Shown: positions 20,483 to 30,546, numbered from the stretch's first letter. The stretch is DNA of 64,000 bases from Cordylochernes scorpioides (GCA_030710605.1 CP092886.1:156574368-156638367), one strand, 5' to 3'. Program-made: numbers and translations. Notes: generated from the letters alone by a model not told the origin.

Positions 20483-22816
20483 GTGAATAATAACAGTATT
20501 GTAGCTCTCATGGATACTGGCTGTACCTTCTCTATAATTCCTCAACATATGATAGATAAGATTCAACCAAACTATGTTGTTTTTAATAATTTCCCTCTTA
20601 TTAAACAGACATCCGGTATGCTAAATATAAATTCAAAAATTAATGTTAATACAACTATAGGATTTATTACTAGAGATATTGATTTTTATTCCTCTGATAT
20701 TAATTTGCCATATGTATTGCTTTCTTTACACCATATAAGATTATTTAAATTAGACATTGATTTTCAAAGTTTTACAATTACTCAATTTGGTAGAATTCTT
20801 AATGTTAATTACCATAACCCTAATAATAATAATTATACACATCATAATGTAATTCCTTTATTTAAATCTATTATTCCTCCTAATGAAAATGATTTTAGAA
20901 ATTTTAATAGTGTAGAATTTGATGAAAAACTTTCACCATATGAAAAATCTGATTTAATTAAATTAATTAAGGAAAATAAGGAAGCGTTTGCTGCCCATAA
21001 AATGGATATAGGACATATTAAAGCAGATCCAATTAGAATTAAACTTACCTCACAAACACCTATTTCATTAAAGCCTTTTAGACCTTCCTTCTCGGACAAC
21101 ATTGAAATTAAAAGACAGATTGAAGAACTTTTAAAATATAATGTCATTAGACCATCTTATTCCTCCTATGGATCCCCTGCTATGTTGGTGAATAAGCGAA
21201 ATGAAGGTAAAATTCGACTAGTAATAGACTACAGAAAATTAAATGATATAATAAAAAGAGATTCTGAGCCCATACCAAGAATAGATTCTATATTAGATAA
21301 GCTTTCAGAAGCTAATATCTTCACTACACTAGATCTTTTATCAGGTTATCACCATTTAGATATACACCCAGATGATAAAGAATACACAGCTTTTACTACC
21401 ACTCACGGACTTTACGAATTTAATAAATTATCTTTTGGATTAAAAAATAGTCCAAGTCAATTCCAAAGAGTTTTAAGGCAAATTTTAAATAAATATGATG
21501 TTGATTTTTGCATGAATTACTTCGATGACTTCATTATATTTTCAAATAATTTTCAGGAACATTTGACCCATTTAAAAGTAATTTTAGATATTTGCATAAA
21601 GGAAAATATTAAGCTAAAACTAAGTAAATGTAAATTCGCTACTTATCAGATTTCTTTTCTAGGATATGAAATATCAAACCATCAATTTTCACCCAGCACT
21701 AATAATATAGAAACGATTAGAAAATTGAATTCCCCAAGGAATAAAAAGGATTTACAACGAGTTTTAGGATCTATTAACATTTACTCGAAATTTATCCCTA
21801 ATTATGCTAAACTCAGACTCCCTTTGAATAATTTGTTGAAAAAAGATGTAAAATGGAAATGGGATGAAGAATGCGAAACCGCATTTTCTAAATTAAAAAA
21901 TATGATAACCTCAAAACCTATATTAGCTATCTATAATCCCAAATATCCTATACACCTTTACACGGATGCTAGCCAAGAACAGATCGGATCTATCCTAAAA
22001 CAAGAACAACCCGATGGGCTTTTAAAGCCAATAGCGTATAGAAGCCGTAGAATGACATCTTATGAATCAAACTATTGTGTAACTGAGCAAGAATGCCTTG
22101 CTATTATTGATGCTGTGGATTTCTTTTTACCCTACTTAGATGGCGTGCATTTCACCATCCATACAGACCATGCTTGTCTAAAGTATTTGAAGAACATAAA
22201 GAACCCAAAAGGACGATTATTTAGATGGAGCTTAAAGCTCTCAATGTTTGACTTTGAGATAAAACACATAAGAGGAACTGAAAATAAAGAAGCTGATTTT
22301 CTCAGCAGATACCCCATAGCTCATTTTGTTTCTGACCCAGAACTAAAACAAGCTCAATTTGATGATAACATCAATGATAGGAAATATACTAAATTTAATG
22401 GACTTTTAACAATAAAGAAAAAAGGATTAATCAAAAGTGTTGTTCCACCATCATTAAGAGAAAAAGTATTAATAAGAGCTCATCAAGATTACGGCCATAT
22501 AGGAGTATCTAAAATGTTAAATCTAATTTCCCCTATCTATTATTGGCCCTACCTAATTCAAGATATTTCTAATTATGTAAAACACTGTGAGGTGTGTCAA
22601 CTCAATAAAATATCTCACCAGAAGAAATTTGGTCTGTTGGAAAGTCTCCCCCCAGCTAAGGATCCTTTTGATCTTGTGTCTATAGACACAGTAGGTGGAC
22701 TAAATTACTATAATTCCACAAAGAAATTCCTTCACATCATCGTAGATCATGCTACTAGATACATTTGGGCTTTCCCCTCAAAAAGTCAAACTACTGACTC
22801 ATATATAATTGCCTAA
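20483..22816 (+). CDS. pol: pol: protease, reverse transcriptase, RNase H, integrase N-terminus
   Basis: 777 codons in the same frame as gag, separated by one TGA (20453-20455); the first in-frame codon usable as a start is GTG at 20483. Aspartic protease signature ALMDTG at residues 8-13. Reverse transcriptase with YFDDFIIF near residue 346, the Ty3-type active site. RNase H with YTDAS near 492. Integrase HHCC zinc domain (H-x4-H about 667, C-x2-C about 703) and first catalytic D in SIDTVGG near 733. Expression probably needs stop readthrough. The frame then breaks near 22800. Confidence 0.85.
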   Translation: MNNNSIVALMDTGCTFSIIPQHMIDKIQPNYVVFNNFPLIKQTSGMLNINSKINVNTTIGFITRDIDFYSSDINLPYVLLSLHHIRLFKLDIDFQSFTITQFGRILNVNYHNPNNNNYTHHNVIPLFKSIIPPNENDFRNFNSVEFDEKLSPYEKSDLIKLIKENKEAFAAHKMDIGHIKADPIRIKLTSQTPISLKPFRPSFSDNIEIKRQIEELLKYNVIRPSYSSYGSPAMLVNKRNEGKIRLVIDYRKLNDIIKRDSEPIPRIDSILDKLSEANIFTTLDLLSGYHHLDIHPDDKEYTAFTTTHGLYEFNKLSFGLKNSPSQFQRVLRQILNKYDVDFCMNYFDDFIIFSNNFQEHLTHLKVILDICIKENIKLKLSKCKFATYQISFLGYEISNHQFSPSTNNIETIRKLNSPRNKKDLQRVLGSINIYSKFIPNYAKLRLPLNNLLKKDVKWKWDEECETAFSKLKNMITSKPILAIYNPKYPIHLYTDASQEQIGSILKQEQPDGLLKPIAYRSRRMTSYESNYCVTEQECLAIIDAVDFFLPYLDGVHFTIHTDHACLKYLKNIKNPKGRLFRWSLKLSMFDFEIKHIRGTENKEADFLSRYPIAHFVSDPELKQAQFDDNINDRKYTKFNGLLTIKKKGLIKSVVPPSLREKVLIRAHQDYGHIGVSKMLNLISPIYYWPYLIQDISNYVKHCEVCQLNKISHQKKFGLLESLPPAKDPFDLVSIDTVGGLNYYNSTKKFLHIIVDHATRYIWAFPSKSQTTDSYIIA

Positions 22817-23579
22817 ACAAATTTTTCAAATACAAAAACCCAAACAATTTTTAAGTGACAGGGCACCATCATTTACTTCACCAAGATTTAGAAAATATTT
22901 GATTAACAATAACATTAAACAATTATTGACTTCATCATCAAGACCTCAGTGTAATGGGTTAAATGAACGACTTAACCAAACTATAATAACCAGGTTAAGA
23001 TGTAAATTCAATAACTTGAAAGGAAAATCAATACCATGGACGAAATTGTTAGATTCAGTACTAAATGAATATAATAATACTCCCCATTCCATAACAGGCT
23101 ATACTCCTACTTACCTTTTGTATGGTAAGCTCCCTTATGATCCCCCCTTAAAAGAATCAGAATTTTACCCCCCTATAGACACTGCCAGAACAAATGCCTA
23201 TAATAATACATTAAAATTTCATCAGATAAATAAAATTAGATATGATCAACATTATCAACCTTCCACCTTTAAAGTAGGCGATAAAGTTTGGTTACAAACC
23301 TTTTACCATCCAGATAACCGAAAATTAATGCCTCCAATGTCTGGGCCATTTACAATCTTAAAACAGATATCCCCAGTCAATTATGAAATTGATAAACCCG
23401 AATCTAATTTAGGAAAAACTACCATGGTAATTCATTCATCCAAATTGAGGCCATACTACTCAAAAGAAGGATTTGAGTTAAAACTGACAAAAAGTAAAAT
23501 ACCCACTTTAGAGAAAAAAACAAACCAACAAGTGGCACCTAAGGTAGTGAAAAGTAGAATCCCTCTTCTTACTAAATAA
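22809..23579 (+). CDS. pol: Integrase C-terminal part, frameshifted from pol
   Basis: A 256-residue frame, shifted relative to the preceding pol frame. It holds the second catalytic D (SDRAP, residue 17) and the E (NGLNERL, residue 53), separated by 35 residues as in DD35E integrases. A GPF-type C-terminal domain follows (VGDKVWLQTF, then MSGPFTIL). The shift lies within 22795-22850, where the expected sequence is split over all three frames, so at least two indels exist. The element is probably defective here unless this is an assembly error. Confidence 0.8.
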   Translation: MPKQIFQIQKPKQFLSDRAPSFTSPRFRKYLINNNIKQLLTSSSRPQCNGLNERLNQTIITRLRCKFNNLKGKSIPWTKLLDSVLNEYNNTPHSITGYTPTYLLYGKLPYDPPLKESEFYPPIDTARTNAYNNTLKFHQINKIRYDQHYQPSTFKVGDKVWLQTFYHPDNRKLMPPMSGPFTILKQISPVNYEIDKPESNLGKTTMVIHSSKLRPYYSKEGFELKLTKSKIPTLEKKTNQQVAPKVVKSRIPLLTK

Positions 23580-24276
23580 TGGTAGGGAAATCTTAATATA
23601 AATAAGACAATACCAAAAATAACTACGCCTAAAAATTAAGCCTTGAGAATATAATTTTTGTGCACACATAAGATATAACTTGACACTTTTCTTTTCAATT
23701 GTTGTAAATATTTTACATTTTGATTTTATTTGTTGAGAAATTCACTCATATGATTCTATATATTTTTCCCTCACAAACTTTATATGGAACATTTCATATT
23801 CGAACATTCTTTTTTATTTAATGTAAATAGTAAAACTTCATGTGTAAATATTTTTCATTATGTGGAAGTAAATAACCCATTATTTTATGTTTTTATTCTG
23901 ATCAAACCAAATAAATGTGAAACAAGATGTTGGATACCACTCGTCATTATGAGAAATAAATTTGTGATTTTCAAAAATATATTTTTTGGCATGTGGCAAA
24001 ATACCTTTTGAATCTTGAGAGCCTGAGAAGGCCTACTCAATTCATGAGGTAAATCCCCTTATGAATTATAGGAAGGAGACACCTATAAATTCAAATAAGA
24101 TAGGATAATTTTCAGCTACTGTCAAGAAAAAATGTACCAATAGGAATATGTAGAAGGAATAAAGAGCATCATTGATATAGTTTCAATTGGTATCCTCCAT
24201 CTTAATTGATAATCTATGTAAATAATAATGATACTTTTTTTTTTACTTTGAAAATTACTCCCTAATTTTTATCCTT
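23580..24276. other. Non-coding 3-prime region of the LTR element
   Basis: About 700 bp between the end of integrase and the polypurine tract. Short open frames (for example 23784-24011) have no recognisable domain or membrane-protein pattern. No envelope-like gene is visible. Confidence 0.6.
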
Positions 24277-24288
24277 GGAGGGAAGAAA
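24277..24288 (+). other. Polypurine tract
   Basis: GGAGGGAAGAAA lies immediately 5-prime of the TG that begins the 3-prime LTR. This is the position expected for the plus-strand DNA primer. Confidence 0.8.
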
Positions 24289-24582
24289 TGACATAATAAA
24301 AATATGATTTTTATTATTCATTAATATAATTATAATTCAAATAATCATAGAATTAACACAGAGTTAATTCTTTAAAATCCTTAACAAAAGGAGTACAACC
24401 CAAGATGTTTTTTGTATATACTTAGATTATATTTATAAAATTATATGTATGCAAACTTTTTGTTCTTAAAATATAATCATTAAAAAAAATACAATTTGGA
24501 ATATAAAAGTTATCATTTCACTTCAATCCACGACTGCATGAATGAATTGGTAACGTACCTAAAATACATCTTTTTTATGACA
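24289..24582 (+). repeat. 3-prime LTR, 294 bp
   Basis: Same length and, by eye, same sequence as 18851-19144. Followed directly by TATATATA, as is the left flank. Confidence 0.92.
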
Positions 24583-24638
24583 TATATATATTAGATAATA
24601 AAAAGGCATATATTGGATTTAATAAAATATTTATTTTG

Positions 24639-24682
24639 CCAATATTTTGGCTGGCCGAACGCCAACCTTTATCGAGGCATTA
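24639..24682 (-). ncRNA. Hammerhead-like hairpin in Penelope 3-prime region
   Basis: Minus strand: GCCUCGAUAAAG, a 7-bp hairpin GGUUGGC/GCCAGCC, then AAAAUAUUGGC. The layout matches the core-stem II-core part of Penelope hammerheads, but the core bases are degenerate (CGAUAAA for CUGANGA, AAAA for GAAA). The other Penelope copy at 63322 keeps the flanks with a different stem. Confidence 0.45.
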
Positions 24683-25429
24683 CATTTTTGTATACACAAA
24701 CTCAGCGCCGCATAGTGTTATAATATCACAGTTGAAATCAATTAAAATAAAAAGTAGGTGGGAGAAATTTGTGCATGAAAAAAATATTATAAAAATTGCA
24801 ATCAAATATGTAAAATATCTTAAAATATTAAAGGAAAAAAAGAGTTCTATCTTATATTTAAAAAAATTGTAATAAGTCCCAAAAAAATTAATTAATAATT
24901 CATTAAGAAATAAATGTAAAAATATATGTATCTATTAAAACATTTGAAAATAAATTTTAAATGATTTAAACAATAAACAGTAAGAACTTTTTTTAAAAGT
25001 TTAACAATAAAATGTATGTATTTAAAAATTCATTTTAAAATTTATGGAGATCGATTTATCTATAAGTGAACAAATTATTTCATAAAAATGCATCAAAATG
25101 GAATTTGAAATAAATTAGGAAGAATATATGAAAAAATTAAATAAAAAAGTGGAAACTAAAAATGTTTAATGTATTGCATGTAATATGTTATATATTTAAT
25201 GTATCAATACTTTTGCGTTTTGAAGCGATAAATGTAAAAATAATTAAACAAGTGGTGTGTATTAATTACAGGTTATTACTAATGTGTGAAAATATAATTT
25301 AAGAAATCGCGGGTATTACAACAAAATTTAAAAATTCATTAAATCAAAAAAAAATAATAATAATAAAGCAAAGTCATGTATTTTAAAAAACGGCACCTCT
25401 TCCTTTAAAATAGTATATAATAAGTCAAT

Positions 25430-26287
25430 TTAAAAATAAAAATAAACTACTGGAATTAAAATAATTTGAAAAAATATATTTTTTAAAGAAGATTTAAATG
25501 GTGTGTAAATGTCTGGTAAATCAATTTTCCTATTTATACTTTCTTTGTCTTTTGCAGAGGCCCAGCTTTCTAAGAACAATCGGCAGTGTTTTTCTTTAAT
25601 GTTCTGGTATAAAATAGTTGTATTTTCAAACTCCGGAGTGTGGTTGTTTTTCAGTGCATGATCTACAAGGAGAGACAGAGGGTTGTAATTCCTTAATCCT
25701 GATTTGTGTTGATTTAGACGATCTTTGAGTGGTTTGCTGGTTTCCCCTATATAATTAGCTTGATAATTGTTACAAGGTATTTTGTAAATTACGTTGATTT
25801 TGTTTTCCATTTTGTTAACTTGCTTAGTGTCTGGATAGCGTAGGGCCTTTTTTAAATTTAAAGATGATTGATAGGTAGTTGTGATGTTGTATCTCTTTAG
25901 GACTCTGGCGATGCGTTCAGAGCCGTAGCTGTAGGGGAAGGAGCAATAAAGATTTTTTGATTGATCAGGGGTGTTATTGAAAGGTGGAGATTTTGGTTTA
26001 TAAAAATGTTTTTCGATAAATTTGCTTGGGTACTTGTTTTTTATTTCACTGAAGATTCTATTTCTCTCCACTATATCATTAATTTTTGACGAGCAATGTG
26101 TATCTAATCTTTTGGAGGGAGCTTTAACCACAGCGATTTTATGATGAACTGGGCCAAAAGAATTGAAATTCAAATAATAACCTGTGTGGGTTGATTTTCT
26201 AAAAATACTAGTTTCTATTTGGTTAAACTTTCTTTTAAGCTGTAAATCGAAAAATGCCAGAGAATTATTATTTTCAATTTCATGTGT
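25430..26287 (-). pseudogene. Penelope-like reverse transcriptase C-terminus with GIY-YIG endonuclease
   Basis: An open frame of 299 codons. The first ~14 codons are non-element flank; element coding starts at HEIENNNSLAFFDLQL, the region after the RT catalytic motif. The GIY-YIG nuclease lies at residues 178-210: VIYKIPC at 179-186, YIGET at 193-197, R204 and H208. The tail SINRKIDLPDIY matches the fragment at 63681. RT motifs up to and including the YIDD box are missing, so it cannot be autonomous. The remaining frame is open throughout. Confidence 0.85.
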
Positions 26288-26740
26288 AGGGTGGCTGAGT
26301 GAAGTTACAAATTCGTTTTTTTTTTTCAAAAAAAAAAAAAAAATGCCAACACATCAAATGCGCTGTGTATGAGCGGATATGGTCACAATGAAGGATCTAA
26401 TTACCATTATAAATATAAATAAATAGACGCATTTGAACTATATGAATTGAAATAAATCGGCAAAGTGTGGTGTGTATATACATGAGTAAAATGTTTTGAT
26501 ATTTATGTAAAAGAAACATTCTTGATGTTTTTATTTGCTGTATAAAGATGGAGCATTATTGCCTTACATGAATGAAATGTTACAAAGATGAGATGCCATG
26601 TAGATATATGAATGTATTTCCACCACTGCAAACCAGAATCTGTTCAAAAGAAGATGAAGATCAGCGAGATTTCAGAACGGAACCAGGAAAAAATGGAATA
26701 AACGAGGACGTTATAACGATGTTTAACTAAATATTTTTTA

Positions 26741-27066
26741 TACATAAAGTTGTCCAAAAAATTCGTGTTTTTATTAAAAAGTTGTTTTTCTTATTACTTG
26801 GCGAATAATATTATTACGGCGAATACATAATAAAACATAATACAATTATGAAAATTCGAAACTATTATAGACGTGTATGATTCTTAAAAAAAAAAAAATG
26901 TCGACTGCCCTTACTGCAATGGAAAAATTAACAGATGGCGCGCTAATGCATCATAATATAATACAAATACGTTATATATAATACAAAGGCATTATACATA
27001 ACGGCGAATAATATTGGTATTTCAATTTTTTTGCAAATGTTTACCAACTTTTGGGACAACCTTGTA
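26741..27066. mobile_element. Mariner-type MITE (copy 1)
   Basis: The left end ACATAAAGTTGTCCAAAAAA and the right end TTTTGGGACAACCTTGTA are imperfect inverted repeats of mariner type, next to TA. The interior carries a fragment of the small ribozyme family (CTGCCCTTACTGCAATGG, then AGATGGCGCGC at 26933) from which the hammerhead part is missing. Confidence 0.6.
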
Positions 27067-27728
27067 TTTGTAGAGATTTTAACAATCTAACACCGGAGAA
27101 TGGGCTGGATATCAATACAACTTAGCCTCGCGATATGCCGGGCGGGAGGTCCCAGTGCTAGAGGAGATAAAGAGACGCAATAACCTGGTGGCACTATCCA
27201 CCTGGGTGGGCAATTTGGGCGCTTATTGAAATCCTTCCTCCCCGTTCAACTTCTCCTTTTTAATACTCTGTCTTGTTAACTCCTGTTGTGTTTTTAATTT
27301 TAAAATACACATCTCTCATTTAATTAAAATTCTTCCTACCTTACAAACTTGCTTTGTTAAAGACAAAAATTTTAACACAAATAGCGGAATGAATTCGATG
27401 TACAGGATTCACGAACCAAACGACTGTAAACACTTTGATATCAATTAATCATTTATCACATTGGGACTTTAGTATTTATCACATCAAATTTCAAAGGGTA
27501 TATCTATTTTCATTTTTGTGTGTTTAGAGTAAGATAGAATTTTCTTATTTTAATTATTGTAGCTAAATATATTGCAAAATGTTTTTTTTTTTTAAGACCA
27601 GCGGTATTAATTGAATTCAGTGTGGGAAAATGAGTAAATATGTTTGTTAATGTGTGTAAGCACTGAGAATAATAATAAATAAATCACCAATAAAATGTCG
27701 GGAGTTTAAATGAAAAGATTAAAGTCCG

Positions 27729-27776
27729 TCTCCTGGATGGACGATGGCTATCAGATGAAACCAGAGTCTTGAGGAG
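27729..27776 (+). ncRNA. Hammerhead relic
   Basis: CTCCTGGA and TTGAGGAG form a weak stem I around GGACGA...ATGAAACC. Position and flanks (a GGTGATGTGGCTTTG tail, then ATAGATGGCGC) match the H3 units. Both core boxes are altered. Confidence 0.4.
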
Positions 27777-28067
27777 GGCGTTCTGAATTCACCAGAGCTG
27801 GTGATGTGGCTTTGTCATCGATCCAAGTCTGATAGAATGCAGAGACTATCAATAGATGGCGCATAAGTTCCACGTCTATTATGATAAGAGAGGTGACGTT
27901 TAATATATATATATATATATGTCTTTTTTAAGGGGAGAGATTCATATAATCTTATTAACATTCAAATCTATAAAATTTCTCAAACAACCAGTACTGTGCA
28001 TTGTTTCCCACCCCCTCCCCCATTCGGACTAGTTATTTCAATATAACATTTATAAAATATTATGAAA

Positions 28068-28283
28068 AAAGACATCTCCTTATCGTGCAACTGAAAGTTG
28101 CTGATGGCTTGCGCCATCTATCGGAATAAATATCAACTATTCTCGTTGATATTTAATTATTCCAGAATTGGCCAAATACCCATTCTTGATTAATCAAGAA
28201 AAGCTAACCACGGGCGCGTTTCGGGCTGTTGGCCCTCATCAGCATTTATTCCGATAGATGCACGATAAGGAGATGCCTTTTTT
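28068..28283 (-). mobile_element. M1 foldback element, internally deleted (copy 1)
   Basis: Left arm CATCTCCTTATCGTGCAACT is present, and the right arm is shortened to CGATAGATGCACGATAAGGAGA. The centre holds a hammerhead relic on the minus strand. The counterpart at 55383-55634 keeps the full right arm, so the deletion is specific to this copy. Confidence 0.65.
28208..28243 (-). ncRNA. Hammerhead relic with altered cleavage site
   Basis: Core CUGAUGA, stem II GGGC/GCCC and GAAA are intact. The triplet is GCC instead of GUC, and the 5-prime stem I strand is replaced by AAAUG. Predicted inactive. Same in 55530-55564. Confidence 0.65.
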
Positions 28284-28879
28284 CATAATTTTGTACCTTA
28301 TCCCAGTACAATATCACATTTGTACTATTTTTTTCACATTTATAAAATATTTATTAAATATTTCACAATTATATGAAATTATAATATACTATTTATATTT
28401 ATGATTAATTTGTTAATATGAAACTCCTGTTGAAGGACTGACAAGTCCGAAAGCTTGAAAATAAAAGGTTTGCACAATAAACTCAACCCTGGAAGCTTTA
28501 TTTATTTTATTATAATGAGTATTTAATCAACTCTTTCGCAAATATTATAAATAGCTTGGTTAAATTTAATCGTGGTTCTATCTTTAGCTCGTTTTCTACT
28601 TTTTCTTCATTTTTTTTGTTTCGTATCTATAACGTATAACTGACGAGGCCTCCGCGTGAACACTGATACAGCCTATTTTGTTTACAGTAAAATATAAACT
28701 ATTTTTGACAACTCTAAATAAATATATGTGCATATTTTCTTGTTTCATCTTTAAAAAGGTAGAATTTTTCTTTTTAAACAGAATTATTTTAAAATACATT
28801 TTATTACATTCTCAATATGGATTGCTGTTATGACAAACTATATCATCCTTCCGCAACTTTAGGTATTAATATTGCCTGG

Positions 28880-29095
28880 AAATCAGCCCTTGTCACTTCA
28901 CCAGCTTAAACACCTGTTTGATAAATTCGACCGATTTCATAATCCTTCTCGTAGGATGTTATGAAATCGAAGCCGCCCCTGTATTGATGAAGGCCATAGC
29001 CCGAAATCATGGTATACAGGTTGGCTTTTGTCTGAATTTACCAAAACTGGTGTTTCGTGGCTCATTCATCATCATCACTAGTAAAGTAATTAGTA
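28880..29095 (+). repeat. Hammerhead unit family H4 (copy 1)
   Basis: AAACACCTGTTTGATAAATT pairs with AATTTACCAAAACTGGTGTTT around a hammerhead, the same closing-stem layout as in H3. The hammerhead at 28978-29020 has U for core C3. The tail GTGGCTCATTC recurs at 36710, 37050 and 39380. Confidence 0.6.
28978..29020 (+). ncRNA. Hammerhead relic (H4, copy 1)
   Basis: Stem I CCUGUA/UACAGG and triplet GUA are present. The core is UUGAUGA and GAAA is followed by U, which weakens stem III. The allelic copy at 56330 has both positions in the canonical state. Confidence 0.7.
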
Positions 29096-29271
29096 AAGAT
29101 TATTAGATGAAAAAAATAAACTTCTTTAATCAATTAACCCAATATTGCGATTATTTATGAATAGATCTAAAAATAAGTGATGAACTGTGAAATTTGGATA
29201 ACAATGTTATTACTATGTGAAAAAACAGTACAAATGTGATATTGTACTGGGATAAGGTGCATAAATTATGA

Positions 29272-29526
29272 CAAAGGCATCTCCTTATCGTGCAACTGAA
29301 AGTTACTGATGGCTTGAACCATCTATCGGAATAAATATCAACTATTCTCGTTGATTTTTAATTATTTAAGAATTGGCCAAATGGCCCCTTTTCTTGATTA
29401 ATCAAGAATGGGTATTTGGCCAATTCTGGAATAATTTAAAATCAACGAGAATAGTTGATATTTATTCCGATAGATGGCGCAAGCCATCAGTAACTTTCAG
29501 TTGCACGATAAGGAGATGCCTTTTTC
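29272..29526. mobile_element. M1 foldback element without hammerhead (copy 1)
   Basis: Arms CATCTCCTTATCGTGCAACT and its complement surround a symmetric centre TCTTGATTAATCAAGA. The ribozyme-bearing asymmetric centre of 16757 has been replaced by arm sequence, making a near-perfect palindrome. The counterpart is at 56624-56878. Confidence 0.65.
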
Positions 29527-30019
29527 ATAATGTCATTACTGTTTTTAATCAATCGACCAATATAGTAATATTATAATAGACATGATAAATTCATGGTTTT
29601 TGAATGTACTCATAATTTATATTAAAAAAAGGCACATATTGATAGGTTTTATTATAAATATACACCATGTTACTATATGTTGATATGTTGATTGCAATTC
29701 GAACTGCTTGATAATTGTCATTGTATATATATACTAATGTTTGACATTACACATAGAGTATTCATACACGGTTGCTCCTTTTAAGAAAAGCCCTTAATAT
29801 TGATAGAATATGTACACACACATACTCTCTAGAAAATACACATAAACACACACACACAAAAAAACACATACAACACACACATATACAAATTAACATACAC
29901 ACACAGTGTCATAATTCCAACCACCCAAAACAAAAACGATATTTTATTAATTTTTAAATCTTTTTTCTACTCTTTCTTTTATTTAAATTCATAAATTCAT
30001 TGGTCGAAGAGATTGGTAG

Positions 30020-30080
30020 GGGAGTCAAGCAGCAGGGATGAAACTCCCGCCGGGTTTACCTTTGATAAGTCCCGGCCCGG
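30020..30080 (+). ncRNA. Strand-permuted hammerhead relic, instance D (copy 1)
   Basis: GGGAGU + C, then GGGAU-GAAA, ACUCCC, CCGGG, UUGAUAA, GUCCC, CCCGG. Stem III is 6 bp, stem II 5 bp with one G-U pair, and the extra helix 5 bp. The core box UUGAUAA has two changes from CUGANGA and stem I is poor, so it is probably inactive. Homology to instance C is clear from the flanks (ATTGGT and TTCGACCA boxes). Confidence 0.45.
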
Positions 30081-30282
30081 TACCAATCTCTTTCATCCTG
30101 GTTTAACCATTATGGTTTCCATTAACACAAGACAAACAAATTTGACTCTATTTTACACTAAAAAATATATTATTAAAAGTGTTATCAACACAAAAAAAAA
30201 AAAACATAAAAATTAAAAAAAAATAATTTTTAAAAAATTTATTCATTTTTTCTTTTTAACTTTAAATGTTTGATAAAAAGAT

Positions 30283-30415
30283 AACATGGTTCTGTCTTTG
30301 CTCTTTTTCTTATTCTAATACCTTCAATTATTCCTTTTTTTCTATGTTCTGCTTACATGACGCGTAACTGCCGAGGCTACAGCGTGAACTTGTTATAACC
30401 CTATGTTGTTACTTA
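30283..30415 (+). repeat. Conserved box pair of the C/D repeat family
   Basis: GGTTCTGTCTTTGCTCTT is followed ~60-90 bp later by ACGCGTAACTGCCGAGGCT and GCGTGAAC. The same ordered pair is at 18628-18730 and on the minus strand at 17325-17440. Diverged versions are at 15048-15180, 28567-28660 and 47935-48050. Function is unknown; it may be a processing or primer site of the small element. Confidence 0.5.
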
Positions 30416-30546
30416 TATAAAAAAACCGCCTTTTTTTGATACCCTAAAAGTAATATTTTCATAATATGTTTTTAATTATCATTACTCATTCTCTAATACA
30501 ACTATCTTTCATATAAATTATATTTAATTCTACTTATTAATATATA

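Larger units (their letters stand above)
18851..24582 (+). mobile_element. Near-intact LTR retrotransposon: Ty3-type pol with BEL/Pao-like gag
   Basis: A 5732-bp element bounded by 294-bp LTRs that look identical, each beginning TG and ending CA. It holds gag (19217-20455), then protease-RT-RNase H-integrase (20483-22816 and 22809-23579), a ~700-bp non-coding 3-prime part and a polypurine tract at 24277-24288. It has no envelope gene. It inserted into a TA-rich tract at the right edge of the palindrome, so the target duplication cannot be resolved. The 5-prime leader after the LTR is only 72 bp and lacks the usual TGG primer-binding start. Identical LTRs imply a very recent insertion. It is absent from the second version of the locus. 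Confidence 0.92.
24583..26288 (-). mobile_element. Penelope-like element, 5-prime truncated
   Basis: Minus-strand insertion with the C-terminal coding part (25430-26287) and an ~850-bp 3-prime region. Its 5-prime truncation point is at about 26288, where it joins GGGTGGCTGAG, the first bases shared with the second locus version at 53212. It is absent from that version. The LTR retrotransposon abuts its 3-prime end. Confidence 0.8.

Noticed and set aside
28421-28460. Possible hammerhead (GUUGAAGGAC...GUCCGAAAG), also at 55765
   Set aside because: The hairpin GGAC/GUCC and GAAA are suggestive, but the first core box deviates at two or more positions and no cleavage triplet or stem I could be placed.
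29772-29957. Histidine- and threonine-rich 61-codon frame
   Set aside because: It is a translation of a CA/ACAC microsatellite (29815-29905) and is not a protein.
30013-30216. 67-codon open frame MVGESSSRDETPAGFTFDK
   Set aside because: It overlaps the permuted hammerhead relic and a low-complexity A-rich tail, with no domain. It is a shadow of the repeat.
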